This document shows positions 49,850 to 61,500 of a stretch of DNA of 64,000 bases, piece after piece. Origin of the DNA: Pomacea canaliculata (lineage: Eukaryota > Mollusca > Gastropoda > Architaenioglossa > Ampullariidae); NCBI RefSeq assembly GCF_003073045.1, contig NC_037602.1:12341731-12405730 (forward strand), given 5' to 3'. The number at the start of each line of letters is the position of its first letter. The stretch's first letter is position 1. The notes beneath the pieces are model-generated. The model searched no databases. It had not been told where the DNA came from and worked only from the letters and a program-made list of their open reading frames with translations. Position numbers and translations under genes: made by a program.

Positions 49850-51940
49850 ATGATGGGAACTACTACTTCACGTGCTAGAATATGTTCGGACGTCAGCAAG
49901 GTAAGGACATGTTTTTACATTGTGCCTCCGTCTTTATACCACATGGAGCCATATGAGCTTAGGGATCACCGGGGATCCTAAACGGTGACCTGAGGGATCC
50001 TAAACGAACCTGACGGATGTGTGTATGGAATTACAGTTAGGTTTAGTGAAAATGGATTAGACTTAGATTCAGTAGCGTAGTGATGGTGATGATGATGATG
50101 ATGATGATGATGATGTGTGCTTGGCTCCACCTCTGCCCATCTGCATATTGCTTCGCTCCGTCCATCTCGAGAGAAACCCAGGGAGAACCCGCGAACCCAA
50201 TAACCGATAATTATTTATAGAAACTAATCTACAATACTGGAAATGACTGCCCCACTCTCGATTTCTATTTTTAGAACACGCCTACTGTGCATTGGCTGTT
50301 ACTCCGAAACGTAACAGTCACGTTACTTCCCACACTTCCGTCACCATTTACGGCAGTGACGTTATTGCATAGCCAGCACTGGGTGACTCACCGCCATTAT
50401 GTAACACCTCGCCCTTATATAAGTGTACATTTGTTGTCTCTAGTTTCACATACAGATTGTACATGCTGAGAGACAGACAGAGGTAGTCTGAGGTTACGTA
50501 TAAACTTACGTATTTTCATTAACGGTTTCAGATACATCGTAACCAGCCGATTAAAGGGAAGCTACTGTCACCACACCAAGAACCTGTAGAAATGACGGAA
50601 TCTGCCGAAACAAAGTCTATCTCCCCTTGCAAGCTGAAGTACCAAGGCAACATCGGCAAGGACGGACAGCACCTTCACACCTCTATTAATTCTGATTGTC
50701 TCTCCACCAACAGTGTATCTAAATCACAAATGGATGTTTTTAAAAACCAAAGGCCACCAGGTAACTCTCCTTGTGAGTGCGCCACGCGAGAAGAATTCCT
50801 AATGTCAGCAGCGGTTTGTGCCGTCAGATGCATGCAGACAGACGTGTCTGACGACCTCCTCTGGGCGGCCTTTAAAAACATCTGCAGCAACAGCAGCGAA
50901 GCCTCCCAGCTCTTACTTTCTCAGAGACTTCTAGAATCACTGGCGAGCTTTGACAGCAGTGGTGACACAGAAGGCGACGACGCCAACAGTGGCACCTGCG
51001 CATGTTCCAGCTCGCACCAACCAAGACTCGTGGATGTCTCAGAGAAATTCGTCGAGAACGTCAGAAAATCAGAGAGTGAAGGCGATACTGGCGCCGCACA
51101 GTCCTGACGTAGCCACCGTTCTTGAGAAAGGGCGCGTGGACACGCAGGACAGTGAGGTTTACTTGGCCCAGTTCCCCGTGGAGAGAGAGTCATGTCTAGA
51201 AGAGCCATCCGAGCTTTTGACGGAGGTTCAACCCCTTCCTGTCACGATCAAGTCAACAACAGACTTGCTGCAGCCAGAGATCGAGAGAAAAAAGTTCCAT
51301 AACGTTACTGCTAGCAGGTAAGCTAAGCGGCTAATTGTCAGCAGTCTTGTCTTAGTCGAGAGCACAAGTATTTTCAGTCTAGAGTGCAACTGTAAACAGC
51401 ATCATTCTGACCGTCTTTTATATTCGAAGACGCAGTCCACGTCTTGTACACTGTCTATGGAACAAGTTTCTCGCATGTCGGAGGGGAAGGGGAACAAGGT
51501 GGATCAAAAAAGGAGGATGTACAGCACGTAGGAGCAGGATCAGACCAGGATGTGGGTGGGGCTGTATGCGAAGGGCGAAAACAATAGTTAAAAGTGGTTG
51601 ACGTGCAAACAACGTGTGGTGGCTGTAATATTTATCTGTCACCCTTTGTTAGATCGCCTCGTGATGTAAGAAGGAAAGAAAAAAAAATAGTCCTCTAAGG
51701 GATTCAACTAATTAACTTAGTTTTTTCTTCTTGTTTCTTTTTAGGTACAAAGTTCTGCTGGCAGAGAACGAGCGTCTTAAGAGAAGACAGGTGTGCCGCC
51801 TTTGCAAGGTGCACGCAGTAAATGCCACTCTCCTGCCCTGTGGTCACTTTGTCTACTGCCTGGACTGTGCCCAGACTCTGGAGCGCTGCGGAGTCTGCGA
51901 CAAGGAAATCCTTGGCGACGTCAGGACCTTCCTCAGTTGA
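49850..51940 (+). CDS. IAP-type RING finger protein without a BIR domain, with one frame change
   Basis: Exons 49850-49900 (ends AAG|GTAAGG), 50532-51317 (ends AG|GTAAGC) and 51745-51940. The last exon encodes YKVLLAENERLKRRQVCRLC and a C3HC4 RING (LLPCGHFVYCLDCA, CGVCDKE) ending GDVRTFLS, matching the KGTVRTFLS end of IAP proteins, so an E3 ubiquitin ligase is likely. Exons 1 and 2 join in phase and give a Ser- and acidic-rich N-terminus with AAVCAVRCMQTDVSDD and no BIR domain. Within exon 2 the N-terminal frame closes at 51105-51107, while the frame leading into the RING is open from about 50,950 to 51,317; they differ by one base. A sequence error, a missed small intron (length 3n+1) or a real break could explain it. 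The start is MMGTTTSRA; initiation at the second Met would fit the myristoylation pattern G-x3-S. Confidence 0.7.
50083..50115. repeat. GAT microsatellite
   Basis: About ten GAT units in intron 1 of the RING gene. It is followed by GAGAAACCCAGGGAGAACCC, a motif also seen in the SINE at 52700-52910, so a decayed SINE may be adjacent. Confidence 0.6.
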
Positions 51941-52542
51941 GGCCTCATGACACGAGCTCACTGTGGCACATGGTTACGTGATGTGAGCACAGCAGGCCAG
52001 CCTCCAGAACGTACCCCGTAATGCCACGTAATGTCATGTGATAGGACAGAAGTCACGAGCATCATCCAATGTACGTCGTCATATCCACAGCCGTCTCGTG
52101 ATGCCTGGAGCACCAATGCACTACATCGGCCCGATCTCACACCCTCAGGCCACCATGGATACGAAGTCCATCCCGGGTCCTCCTGATGCTCACCAACAGA
52201 TGTCTCTGCGGCATACAACCTGTCTAAGGTCGCCGCAAGAACAAGTGGCTCCGTGCACATCGCTTCACTCAGCACAAATTAGTTCATTGGCTGTGCCGTC
52301 ACCTTCGTTGTCACGTGCTATCTCAGCTTTCAGAGGGAGGAATTCTTCTGAGAATGCTGTGCAGATGGCCGTGAGATTGCAGGTGTTGCCCAGCAGCCAC
52401 ACGGAGCATGGAAGCGACAAGATGCCTGCCACTGCTACACGAAACAAAGCAACAAGATGGCTCAGGATCACTTGACAGTTCCATTCCCATTTACACCCGG
52501 CACACAATTAAAAACAGATTTATGGCGCGGCTGACTGGTGGG

Positions 52543-52548
52543 AATAAA
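52543..52548 (+). terminator. candidate poly(A) signal of the RING gene
   Basis: AATAAA about 600 bases after the RING stop codon. The open frame at 52,038-52,475 lies in the presumed 3' UTR. Confidence 0.45.
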
Positions 52549-52699
52549 AAGCAAAAACTTTAACTTTAATTTCGAGTTTCGACATTGTTTTGTGATCATT
52601 TTGTCTAGTCATTAATTAATTCTCCTGTTTATTTATTTATAGTCCGAAGCCTTCCAACAAGACATGGCCAACAGTTATAATTGTATTGTTGAATATCTA

Positions 52700-52910
52700 G
52701 GCCCGTCCACATGTCCACGTCGGTCGGTTGGCTTATTTAGTAAGAAAGTGCTTCCACCTTGCGGCGATTTCGCACTACAGGGAGAGGGAGAAACCCGGAG
52801 AAAACGCCGAACGCCCATCCCTGCGAACAGGTGTCACATAGAGTGTCCCTAGATGCTCTCTGCCGTAGTGACAAGCGAGTGTGTTAACCACTACACTACC
52901 GGGCACCTCA
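52700..52910 (-). mobile_element. second tRNA-derived SINE family
   Basis: On the minus strand it starts GGTGCCCGGTAGTGTAGTGG, with an A-box TAGTGTAGTGG and a B-box-like TGTTCGCAGGGATGG about 70 bases later, followed by TTCTCCGGGTTTCTCCCTCT. The left limit is uncertain and I did not find a clear target duplication. It differs from the SINE at 43612-43807 in its 3' part. Confidence 0.6.
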
Positions 52911-54052
52911 ACGAAGTGTTTTTGTAAATCATAATTTATACTGGCTTATGATGATTTTAGGAAATACGTTTATTCAAAACGGTCCAAGTATGTTCGACCA
53001 AGTCCGGTTACATTTTTAAGCATTTGCTTAGAACCAAAATTTATTTATTACACGATGAGGAGGAACAACTGAGTGACAACAAGAGCGAGTGAGCGAGCGA
53101 GAGAGAGAGAGAGCGGGATGAGAGAGGAAGGGAGAGCGTGAAGGTCTTAAATTTTAATGTTCCGTTCCGATACTCCATTTTATTGAATTTGTAAAATTCC
53201 TGTGAAATAAATCATTTCATACCATTTGTTATATGAAAACTGTTATGTTTATAACGTGAAAGCAACGAACACAAAACTATTAAGCAGCACTAAAGTCCAT
53301 TTAATCACAAAACCAGATAAAGGAAGGAGGGTAATAATTCACCTGCCTTAGAAATAATGAGGCAGGTCAAGAGTTTAGGTGAATTCAACGGACGAAGAAA
53401 TCATTAGGACCTCGAATCGTTAACGTAGCATTAGGTTTGAAGCCCTTTCTCTCTCTCACAGACACACACGTACACACACATACACAGTACATGCCGAAAA
53501 ACAAAACAAAACAAGACACTGGAGAGAGAGAGAGGAGTGGAACATTTTGGAGTATGGGGGTGTTACTCATTTTATGTGTCTGAGAATTTGATATAACCAT
53601 TGAGATGTGGATCGCGAAACAAACAAACAAACAAACAAACAAACAAACAAACAAACAAACAAACAAACAAGACCATTGGACTCTTGTCTCCAGCTGAAAA
53701 TACTCAAGTCAACCCGGATGGACTGCAGATCCGGAAAGAACTGACATTTGTCGCGGGACTGTCATTCTCATTTTCTGAAAAAAAAGCGAGAGGCAAGGAA
53801 GTGATGAAGTACGTCCGGGTCAGAGTCGCTTATATAACCAGCGTCTTTGCAGTGGCAGTTCCTGCTTATTCTCACAACACGTGGCAACAACAGACTGACA
53901 GCGACAACCACTACACAACCAGAGGTGAACACACGGCTTGCCACGTTTGAGGTTTAGTTCACTTTGTTTCATAACTGTACTAGCTAATTAGCTAACGAAT
54001 TAGCTACTGATGATAATGTGTGTGTTTGTGTGTTTCTTAGAGAGAATGAGCG
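52911..54052. other. spacer with simple repeats
   Basis: GAGA/GAGC runs near 53,085-53,115, AC-rich sequence near 53,460, GA-rich near 53,521, and a CAAA microsatellite at 53617-53670 (about 13 units). No gene supported. Confidence 0.5.
53617..53670 (+). repeat. AAAC microsatellite
   Basis: About 13 AAAC units. It may be the tail of an eroded SINE, as at 56784-56880, but no SINE body is recognisable before it. Confidence 0.85.
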
Positions 54053-54400
54053 ATTGAAGAAAGAAAGTGGGAAATAGACAAAGAAAAAAGAGAGCCAGCG
54101 TGTGGCTGCATGTGTCCGTGAGGCAGAGAGAGAGAGAGCGAAGGAGTGGAGAAAGTGGGAAAAAGACAAAGAAGAGGGAGCCTGTGTGTGTTTGTGCCTG
54201 CATGTTTGTGTGGGAGAGAGAGAACGAGTTAAGAAAGTGGGAAATAGACAAAGAAAAGAGAGAGCCCGTGTGTGTGTGTGGCAGCATGTGTGTGAGACGG
54301 AGAGTGAGCGAGTGGAGAAAGAAAGTGGAAAAAAGACAAAGAAGAGAAACAAAGGGAGCCTGTTGTGTGGCTGAATGTGTGTGTGTGTGCGAGCGCGCAT
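54053..54400. repeat. 82-88-bp minisatellite, four diverged copies
   Basis: The landmark AAGTGGRAAAWAGACAAAGA recurs at 54065, 54153, 54235 and 54323. Each copy also has a GAGCC or GGAGCC, a GTGTGTG block and a GAGAGA block. Long open frames on both strands come from the repeat. Confidence 0.75.
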
Positions 54401-54573
54401 GTGCTTGTTGGAAGGAGACAGCGAGGTTTTGAAAATATAGGTCTTTCTAAATAGTCACATTACTTGTTATTATAACAGACCTGAAAGCAGAGTAAGGCCG
54501 TCGTGCCTGCGTGTGTCCTCCCACCTCACCGGTAACTACCTGTTACCTGAACCAAGAAGGCCGGCCACCAAAG

Positions 54574-55620
54574 ATGACAGGTGTACAGCGAGCATTACTG
54601 GTCCTAATGATGGGCCTGACTGTCTTGTTGCACCCGGCAAGAGGTCAGGTCAGACTGTGTGACAACCTCATACCCGGGGTCAGCATACAGTCCCGCGGAG
54701 TTGACGTCACCATGCTCGACCTCACGCCTCTCGACTTCACAGGTGCCGATGGCTACCGCAGCCCCATCATCCTCTTCACCTGCAATGAGCGGAAGACATT
54801 TGCACACAACGGGGTATAACACACACACACACACCGAGTACATAGTATGCTCGCGCACGCGTAACACACATCCCAAAGATAGAAACATATATGAACCCAC
54901 TCTCACACAGGCTACATTGTGTCTCTTCTATCTCTTTTTTCTGTTTCTCTTGGTGTGATTAGCTGCCTTTAATCTTATGTTGAGGTGCTGGTTTAACTTC
55001 CAATACTTAGTTGATAATAACCATCGCACAGGTGCAGTATGACTTCCCAGACCAGGTGTGGCACGTAAATCGTGTTCCAGGAGGCTGGCTTTCGTCAGAG
55101 GTCAAGATTTTTAAGGACTACAAGGAGGTCAAGCGAACCATGTCGTCTGACGTCAGTGGCGGCATCACGCTGGAGAAGTTCGCCTTCTCGGCCAGCTCTT
55201 CCTACTCCCGCATGCAGCACACCATTACCAACACGTCCAAATTCATCGAGCAGGTCTCATCATTTGACTCGGCCACCAGGACTGATCTCGTGCCCTTCTG
55301 GGTCCTGGAGCTGGGCGCCATCGTTCAAGGCTTTGTGGACAACCGCCTGCCGGCCAATTATTCACAAAACCCCGCCGCCTACAAGCTGTTCATCCAGTAT
55401 TTCGGCACTCATTACTTCCAGAGTGCCAAGTTTGGCGGCCTGATCAAACTGGTTCTCGAGACGAGCTCCGAATACTTCCAGAATAACAACGACAACAGGG
55501 TCCAGCAACAGGCTGAAGCTTCTTTCATGAACCTTCTGAAGGCCAAAGGCGGCTACTCAGGCTCTGTCGCTACAGTTGACCAGCGGTTTGAAGAGCTGAC
55601 GACAAAATCGACACGGTAAC
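54574..55620 (+). pseudogene. MACPF pore-former gene, N-terminal part (fossil)
   Basis: Two open segments. The first (54574-54813) starts with a hydrophobic signal peptide (LLVLMMGLTVLL) cleaved near GQV. The second (55032-55620) carries the MACPF core: FIQYFGTHYFQSAKFGG matches the family signature Y-G-T-H-[FY]. Proteins of this family form pores in membranes; in snails one is the heavy chain of the egg toxin perivitellin-2. This part is open on its own, but the C-terminal part downstream is broken, so the locus as a whole is treated as a fossil. Confidence 0.65.
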
Positions 55621-56089
55621 CTTAGTGTACATGACTGACTGAATGGTGTTACAGCGTTACACTATACTTTATATGCCTTTTGTAATGGAAAATTTCACAA
55701 GGTCTATGCACTTGAATTTTAAAATATGAGAGTTTAGCACTGTCAGGGACGCGTTCAATTCACAATTTCACACCACTCGAACTCACTGTGTACACACGTC
55801 CCCACACGTGTTCTTTCTCTCATATATCACATAGATTTGACGTGGGCAACGAAATTTTTATGATTCAACATTAACATTAAACACTCACCTTATTGCAAAT
55901 TATATATACAGTCTGAATGTCTTTCACGCGGCGGCACTTAAATCAAATTGGACGATTGTTTTTTTAATAATTCTGTAAATTCCTACTTACTCACACAACC
56001 ACACTGCCTGGAGTAATCGTCTGAGAAAAAAAAGGACTTACTGGTATAATCCTCCCTTTTCCGGTCCACAAATTGAAAGTGCAGTCTCG

Positions 56090-56226
56090 GCAACACCTGG
56101 CTGATGTCCACGAATAAACTCTTTAGGAAACAACTCACAAGTTCCAGTTCTTATAATGGTAGGTGCTGGCTCGGCAGACACCTGGCCAACGTCCACGAAT
56201 AAATTCTTTGGGGAACAACACGCAAG
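56090..56226. repeat. tandem duplication, about 80-bp unit
   Basis: ACACCTGGCTGATGTCCACG followed by AATAAACTCTTTAGG and ACAACTCACAAGTTCC; the second copy reads ACACCTGGCCAACGTCCACG, AATAAATTCTTTGGG, ACAACACGCAAGTTCC. Unit about 80 bp. Confidence 0.6.
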
Positions 56227-56729
56227 TTCCAAAGCGAACACTCCACACACTCCGTCCGCCTCTAATCCCTTCTCTCAGCCGTCTGCCGTCTTCCAAAATC
56301 TTTTCTCCTTACGTACAATCTAAAATTGCGTCATAATATGACGTCGGGTTCTGACGCCAAACCACGACGCAGCAACCACACTCACACGCTGGTAAGGGCA
56401 ATAATCCCTGCTTACCTATTCCTAACAAGCACGTTCAATTCCTGGTCTATCAGAGTGACAAACTTAGTTTCCAATCAACCAGTTGTGGTCATTTGCCATC
56501 TTCTGGGCCTTCAAAGCCTTATTCGTCAGTCTTTATTCAGAGAAAGTCAAGATTATGTTAACACTTATGGATTATTTATTACTGTTTTAGCAGACATGTA
56601 TAGTGTATAACAGGTCTGTAGCAAATATTTTTTAAAAATTTATCTTACTCAAATCTACTCCTTATGATTTTTATGTCATAGTATGTTTGTCGTGTTAATA
56701 TCAAAATTTTCCATCAGAACAAAGTTCTG

Positions 56730-56880
56730 ACATGAATTGTCGCCGTGATATAGCCTTAGTTGCTTGCACGGCGTGAAACACAGCAAACAAACAAACAAAC
56801 AAACAAACAAACAAACAAACAAACAAACAAACAAACAAACAAACAAACAAACAAACAAACAAACAAACAAACAAACAAAC
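56730..56880 (+). mobile_element. 5'-truncated SINE with a long AAAC tail
   Basis: GCCGTGATATAGCCTTAGTT, then GCTTGCACGGCGTGAAACACA and about 24 AAAC units (56784-56880). The body matches the 3' domain of the SINE at 43612-43807 (CCGTGATATAGCC, TAGTTGCT, CGGCGT), while the tail is AAAC rather than CAA. Confidence 0.7.
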
Positions 56881-57107
56881 ATGAATTATTGCATCATAGA
56901 GGTACTCATTGAGGTATTTTGTACAAAATAGTACGAGTACATGCAGTAAGACTGGTTAATTCTGATAATAATATTGTCCACTTAGATTAAAATCAGTTTT
57001 GAAATAAGATTACACGCATCAATCAATCCATCAGAGTAAAATTTTTCCATCTCATGAACGCGAATCTCTGACCAGTTCAGTTAAATGGAAACGGAGAATT
57101 ATATAGT

Positions 57108-58588
57108 TTGCACTCTCCTGTTCAGGTACTATGGCGGCAACACCAACCTGTTGTCATCCAGCGGAATCGTGCAGTGGCAAGCTACAGTGGCTGGCAGCCA
57201 TGGCTGTTTTCAGGAGAACTGGCGTCATCAGGCGAGCTGATCGGACGCCGACAAGAAGGCTTCAATGGAGATCGCCGTCAACTCCTAGCATAATCCTACG
57301 ATCCATCTGGACGGCTTGCTGCGCCTGCTGAATGCCCGGAGAGAGAGCTGGGCCGCCGGCCTGTCCACTCTCAACTCGCTGGTCACCAGGGTACAGGCCA
57401 TGAAGAGCATGGACTTGCTGGATCAAACCGCTGTAGAGGCGCTGGGGATGGAAGTGGATGAGCAGGTGAGACAGCACAGCCCGGAGTGATAGAAAATAGA
57501 ACGAGGCTGAGAAATGTGTACGAGCTTGTTTACGAGCTTGTTTGCTTAGTGTACGAACTAGACTGTTTGCAGACGATTTTTCAGTTAACTTCTAGAACAG
57601 TCATCAGTCCACCTACACACGTCCATGACCAAGGGCAGTCAACTCAACTAAAGGCCATGGGAAGGTACAACCTGGCTTGTGAGGTTACGCCCCCTCCACC
57701 TTGTTTCTCCCCATGTATCTCACCCGACGTGTTGTTTGTCTGTAGGTGACTATACCCGCATGGTTTACACAAAGGACGCAGCTGTGTTACCAGTGGTACC
57801 CAGATGGTGACGGGGGACAATGCGGAGGAGGCGCTGACCGTCTGCTGTGCGCGGCACCGGGTAAGATGACGTCATATTACCGTGACGACACAGACCGGCG
57901 ACCCGGCGGGTGCCAGATGCAGTGGGGCGTGATGACGTCTCGTGGGGCAGACTGGTTCAGACAAGTGCAGGTGAGGACACGGGTGGCTTGCTGTTTTCTG
58001 ACAATAAATGCTATGATGCCATCCTATGTGATTCGGCAGGACAGTTCTCACATTAATTACCGAGGTTATTGATTTTCAATTTAAGGCCAAATTAATGGTT
58101 TAGTCTGTCTGTCCAGTAGGTCACCCACAGGTTCACGCTGAAGATAATTATGTAACCTGTTTCAACCTCAGGTGTTTTCAACACCGGGTCACAACCAACC
58201 ACCACCGGATGAAACGAACCAGGACGGCGAAGTGTGGTGGTGGACGCTGCTCGGAGTTATGCGCCCCTGTCAACAGTTACACCCCTTACTACCGCGACGA
58301 CACCGACAGGCGAGGAGGTGGTTGCCAAATGTCCTGGCGTATCTGTGGTTGTCCTAGCAACGCGCAGCCTGTGGCCCTGAACCTGCAGCTGTGCTACGTC
58401 TGGTACCGATGGTGACGGTGGCAGTGCGGGGGCGGAGCCTCGCGCAAACCTCTGCGCACGCGCAACGACTGGACCTACTACAGAGACGACACGACAGACG
58501 GGGTGGCGGATGTCAGATGAGGTGCTGGGGTATCAAACTGAACCTGACCACCCGAGTGTTCACTGGAAACTCTCACCACTCACTATGA
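57108..58588 (+). pseudogene. MACPF locus, C-terminal part with Cys-rich repeats (fossil)
   Basis: The first part continues the MACPF-type fold (NLLSSSGIVQWQA-like). It is followed by three related Cys-rich segments near 57,750-57,970, 58,170-58,420 and 58,400-58,590, marked by CYQWYPDGDGGQCGGG and YYRDDTDRR.GGCQM. From memory, such a C-terminal region resembles the heavy chain of snail perivitellin-2, but this needs a search. The part looks broken, with perhaps three to five breaks. The residues are well preserved, so loss would be recent, unless the sequence itself is poor here. Confidence 0.6.
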
Positions 58589-61500
58589 CTGATCGTTTTT
58601 TTTGATGTTTTTATCAGCACTAGTAACCGAGTATAGGCAAAACTTCCGTAAGATCATACGTTATACAATGTAAGTCGAAAGAAGTAGAGGTCTATTTCTT
58701 TGAACCTGGCTCGCTATTATTCCTATGAAATGATTTTGCTTCTGGATAAGCAAGACCCGATTGTGTTGGTATTTATCCCTTTTCTCCTTTTTTTCTTACT
58801 AGTAATTAGTTAGTACATGATGTACACAAGTTCATATATATATATAAACATTTTGGGGATGGACTAATTTGTTGGCGCGTTTAAAGACAGAATATGTAAT
58901 CCAGGTATTGAGTTCACACAAACAAGTCTTTTCTGTTTTTTTGCAATCCTTTTTTTCTTCGTTTCTCTTTACTTCTCTCTGCGGTTTAGGTATGGATTTC
59001 CATTAGTTACATTTCTTCATAATATGCAATTTTCAAAGTGTAAAAATTTCTATTAGGTTTCCTAATTGTTGATGCAGAAGTAGTTGCGTTTCATTCATCT
59101 TTCCACTTTCATTCGTCTATATATTCTGTAGAAAAGACAGACAATCAATATTTGTTTAATTGACAATCAGAAAACCTTTCTCGACGACATTTGTTAATGT
59201 AGAAATGGTTTCAATTATTACATGAATAATGGCGCTGTCACTTTATCGAATAAAACACTTCTGACAAGGCAACCACTCACTGAGTCATTCTTGACGCGAT
59301 TTAGTCAAAACCCTATTAACTTAACCATACACAAAATGCACAACTACATTTACATGCCTTACACAGAAAACCTTCAGTAGACATTTTTTTTCTACACGTT
59401 TAATTAATAATTGCTTTGGTACAGGGTCAGACCACATGATGTTGCTGGCCTGAGACTTGGATGTTCCCTCTGCTCCCCTGCCTTACAGGGATTGGGAAAA
59501 TAAGAAAGCGGGCACCACTTTCACAAAAAGGTGACTTCTAATGTTTCATTCCCCAATAACCATAAAGGAGGCTGAAACCTTCTGAAAATGAATTTAAAAT
59601 TTGACTCTGGTCATGCATTGTTTTCCAAAATATATATGACAGATTCGCAATTAAGAACTGATCATTCACTACAAAACATAAGGTTTTCAAAAAACGTAAA
59701 GCTATGGTGTAAGAAATTTCCATAAATTATTACAAATTACTATTTTGATTAAGGCTTTAACAACAAAATCTCCTTTACATACGAGTAATTCATGAAAAGA
59801 GTCATCAGCAAGGCGTCCTTCCAGCTCTAACAAAGTAAATGAATCTAGCAATATTTTATCATTTTGCAGCAATAATTGTCACTCAAACGATTTTTAAGTA
59901 CATTTTGGCAAGTATTTCTATATTTTTAAGGTAAAAATTGTAGTCTCATGTCATTCAGCGATGTGCGCACAAATAAAAAGTGTATTTCATCATGGAGGTA
60001 GGTATTATTTAAGGGACGTTAGAGAAGCTGGGCGCTGAGAGCAAAATGTCTTTATTTTTGCGACAGCTTTTACCTGAAGGCTAATGTTTCTACACTTGTT
60101 GACAGGGCATTTGACTGATTTTGGAGACCCATAGCAGTATCCGACAGTTACACAATATCGTCAGCAAACACGCGCACGTACGCACAGTCACATTTCTGTC
60201 TTCACCACGCGGCTACATTTTAACCGTTTTTTTCCCCAAACTGCAATAAGAACACGTACGAAAGGTCAGGGGTACAATTCATCCATGAAGCTAGAAAGCT
60301 CATGATTATAGAGGGTGTGGAGGGGAGAGTCGGTGGCTGTCCCAACAACACACCCCAACCACACAAACACAAACCACACACCACAACACCCCCACACACT
60401 ACCATGTAACCAAACCCTGTCTTGCCTATTGTCGTTGCCCATCATTCAGGTTAGAGAGAGGAGCCGACAGGACCGTTGAACAGATGTCTTAGATAAAGCA
60501 TTGTGAATAATAAACTGATTATGGAAAGTATTTGACCGTGGCTTCACACACAACCACGTAACAGACACTTTTAATTTGAGACAGACACGACGTGGTGATA
60601 GCAAGCTTGGTTTACTGTAGGCTGTTATATTATTCTCTGTCTCAACTAACAGCGCTTGCACGCACGCACTTGGTATCACACACAGCCATCGCACACACAG
60701 AGGATGAAAAAAATTAAAGGCGGCAGTGTAGATAAATATTGAACGACTTAAACTCTTGTATCAGTTCATTAAGTTTTACAGGTTGACAGCTTCATGTTTG
60801 GCAACATGGCACAAGGTTTCAAATGAATGCAAAGCAGACTGCGGGGTGATGGTATGTGCTTTGGTTGTGGCGGTTTCTCGTCGCTCTCGTCCCTCCTTCG
60901 CTCCCTCCATGTCTCTGTCTTCACACAGGCTCCTGTCTCAAATGTCACGTTTGCACTGCAAGAGAGGTACGTCGTCATTTCTTTGTCTTGTAGCAGAATT
61001 TTCTTTTAACTTGGCACTTTTAAACGTAGGCAAAAAAAAACATGAAAAATAAATATAGTCCTGGACAACATTAATAACAGCCAACTATAGTCTAGGACTT
61101 CATCATCGAGACAGAGGACTCCTGCCAAAGTGAGTGATGAGACAACCCACAGACTTTTCTCACACACAAACATCGCCACTCTGTTTCAAGCAGCCCTGAC
61201 CGTCAATATGATAAAGCACCAGGCGTTGCCCGGTAATGGTATCAAATAGTGCTTTCATGCCACTGGTCGTTGGGGGAACAACTGCTTGATGTCGTTACAA
61301 TGATCAGGTTTCATTATAGCCTGTCACAAGACTGTAAGGAAACGTCAGTTAGTATGTTTGGCATGGAGGACGGAATACCTTTGACGTATGCATTCATCAA
61401 CATCAACATCAACATCAACATCATGTTCGTAAAGACAAGGTTCGTGGTCGTTGCCTATAATTGGCGCTCACTGAATATTACTTCTCAATTTGTTGTTTAA

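Larger units (their letters stand above)
55621..57107. other. spacer inside the MACPF locus
   Basis: Non-coding sequence between the two parts of the MACPF locus. It includes a short inverted-looking duplication near 56,090-56,230 (two ACAC/GACACCTGGC..GTCCACGAATAAA segments) and a SINE tail at 56730-56880. Confidence 0.45.

Noticed and set aside
52038-52475. 145-codon open frame after the RING gene
   Set aside because: It lies in the presumed 3' UTR, has no recognisable domain and its residue use is unlike the neighbouring exons.
52820-52910. tRNA gene
   Set aside because: Same reasoning: a tRNA-derived SINE head, no cloverleaf.
53984-54432. Long open frames on both strands
   Set aside because: They arise from the 82-88-bp minisatellite of GA and GT blocks.
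55072-55443. Second open frame inside the MACPF segment
   Set aside because: A shadow of the MACPF frame, rich in Ser, Arg and Pro as expected from frame-shifted GC-rich coding sequence.
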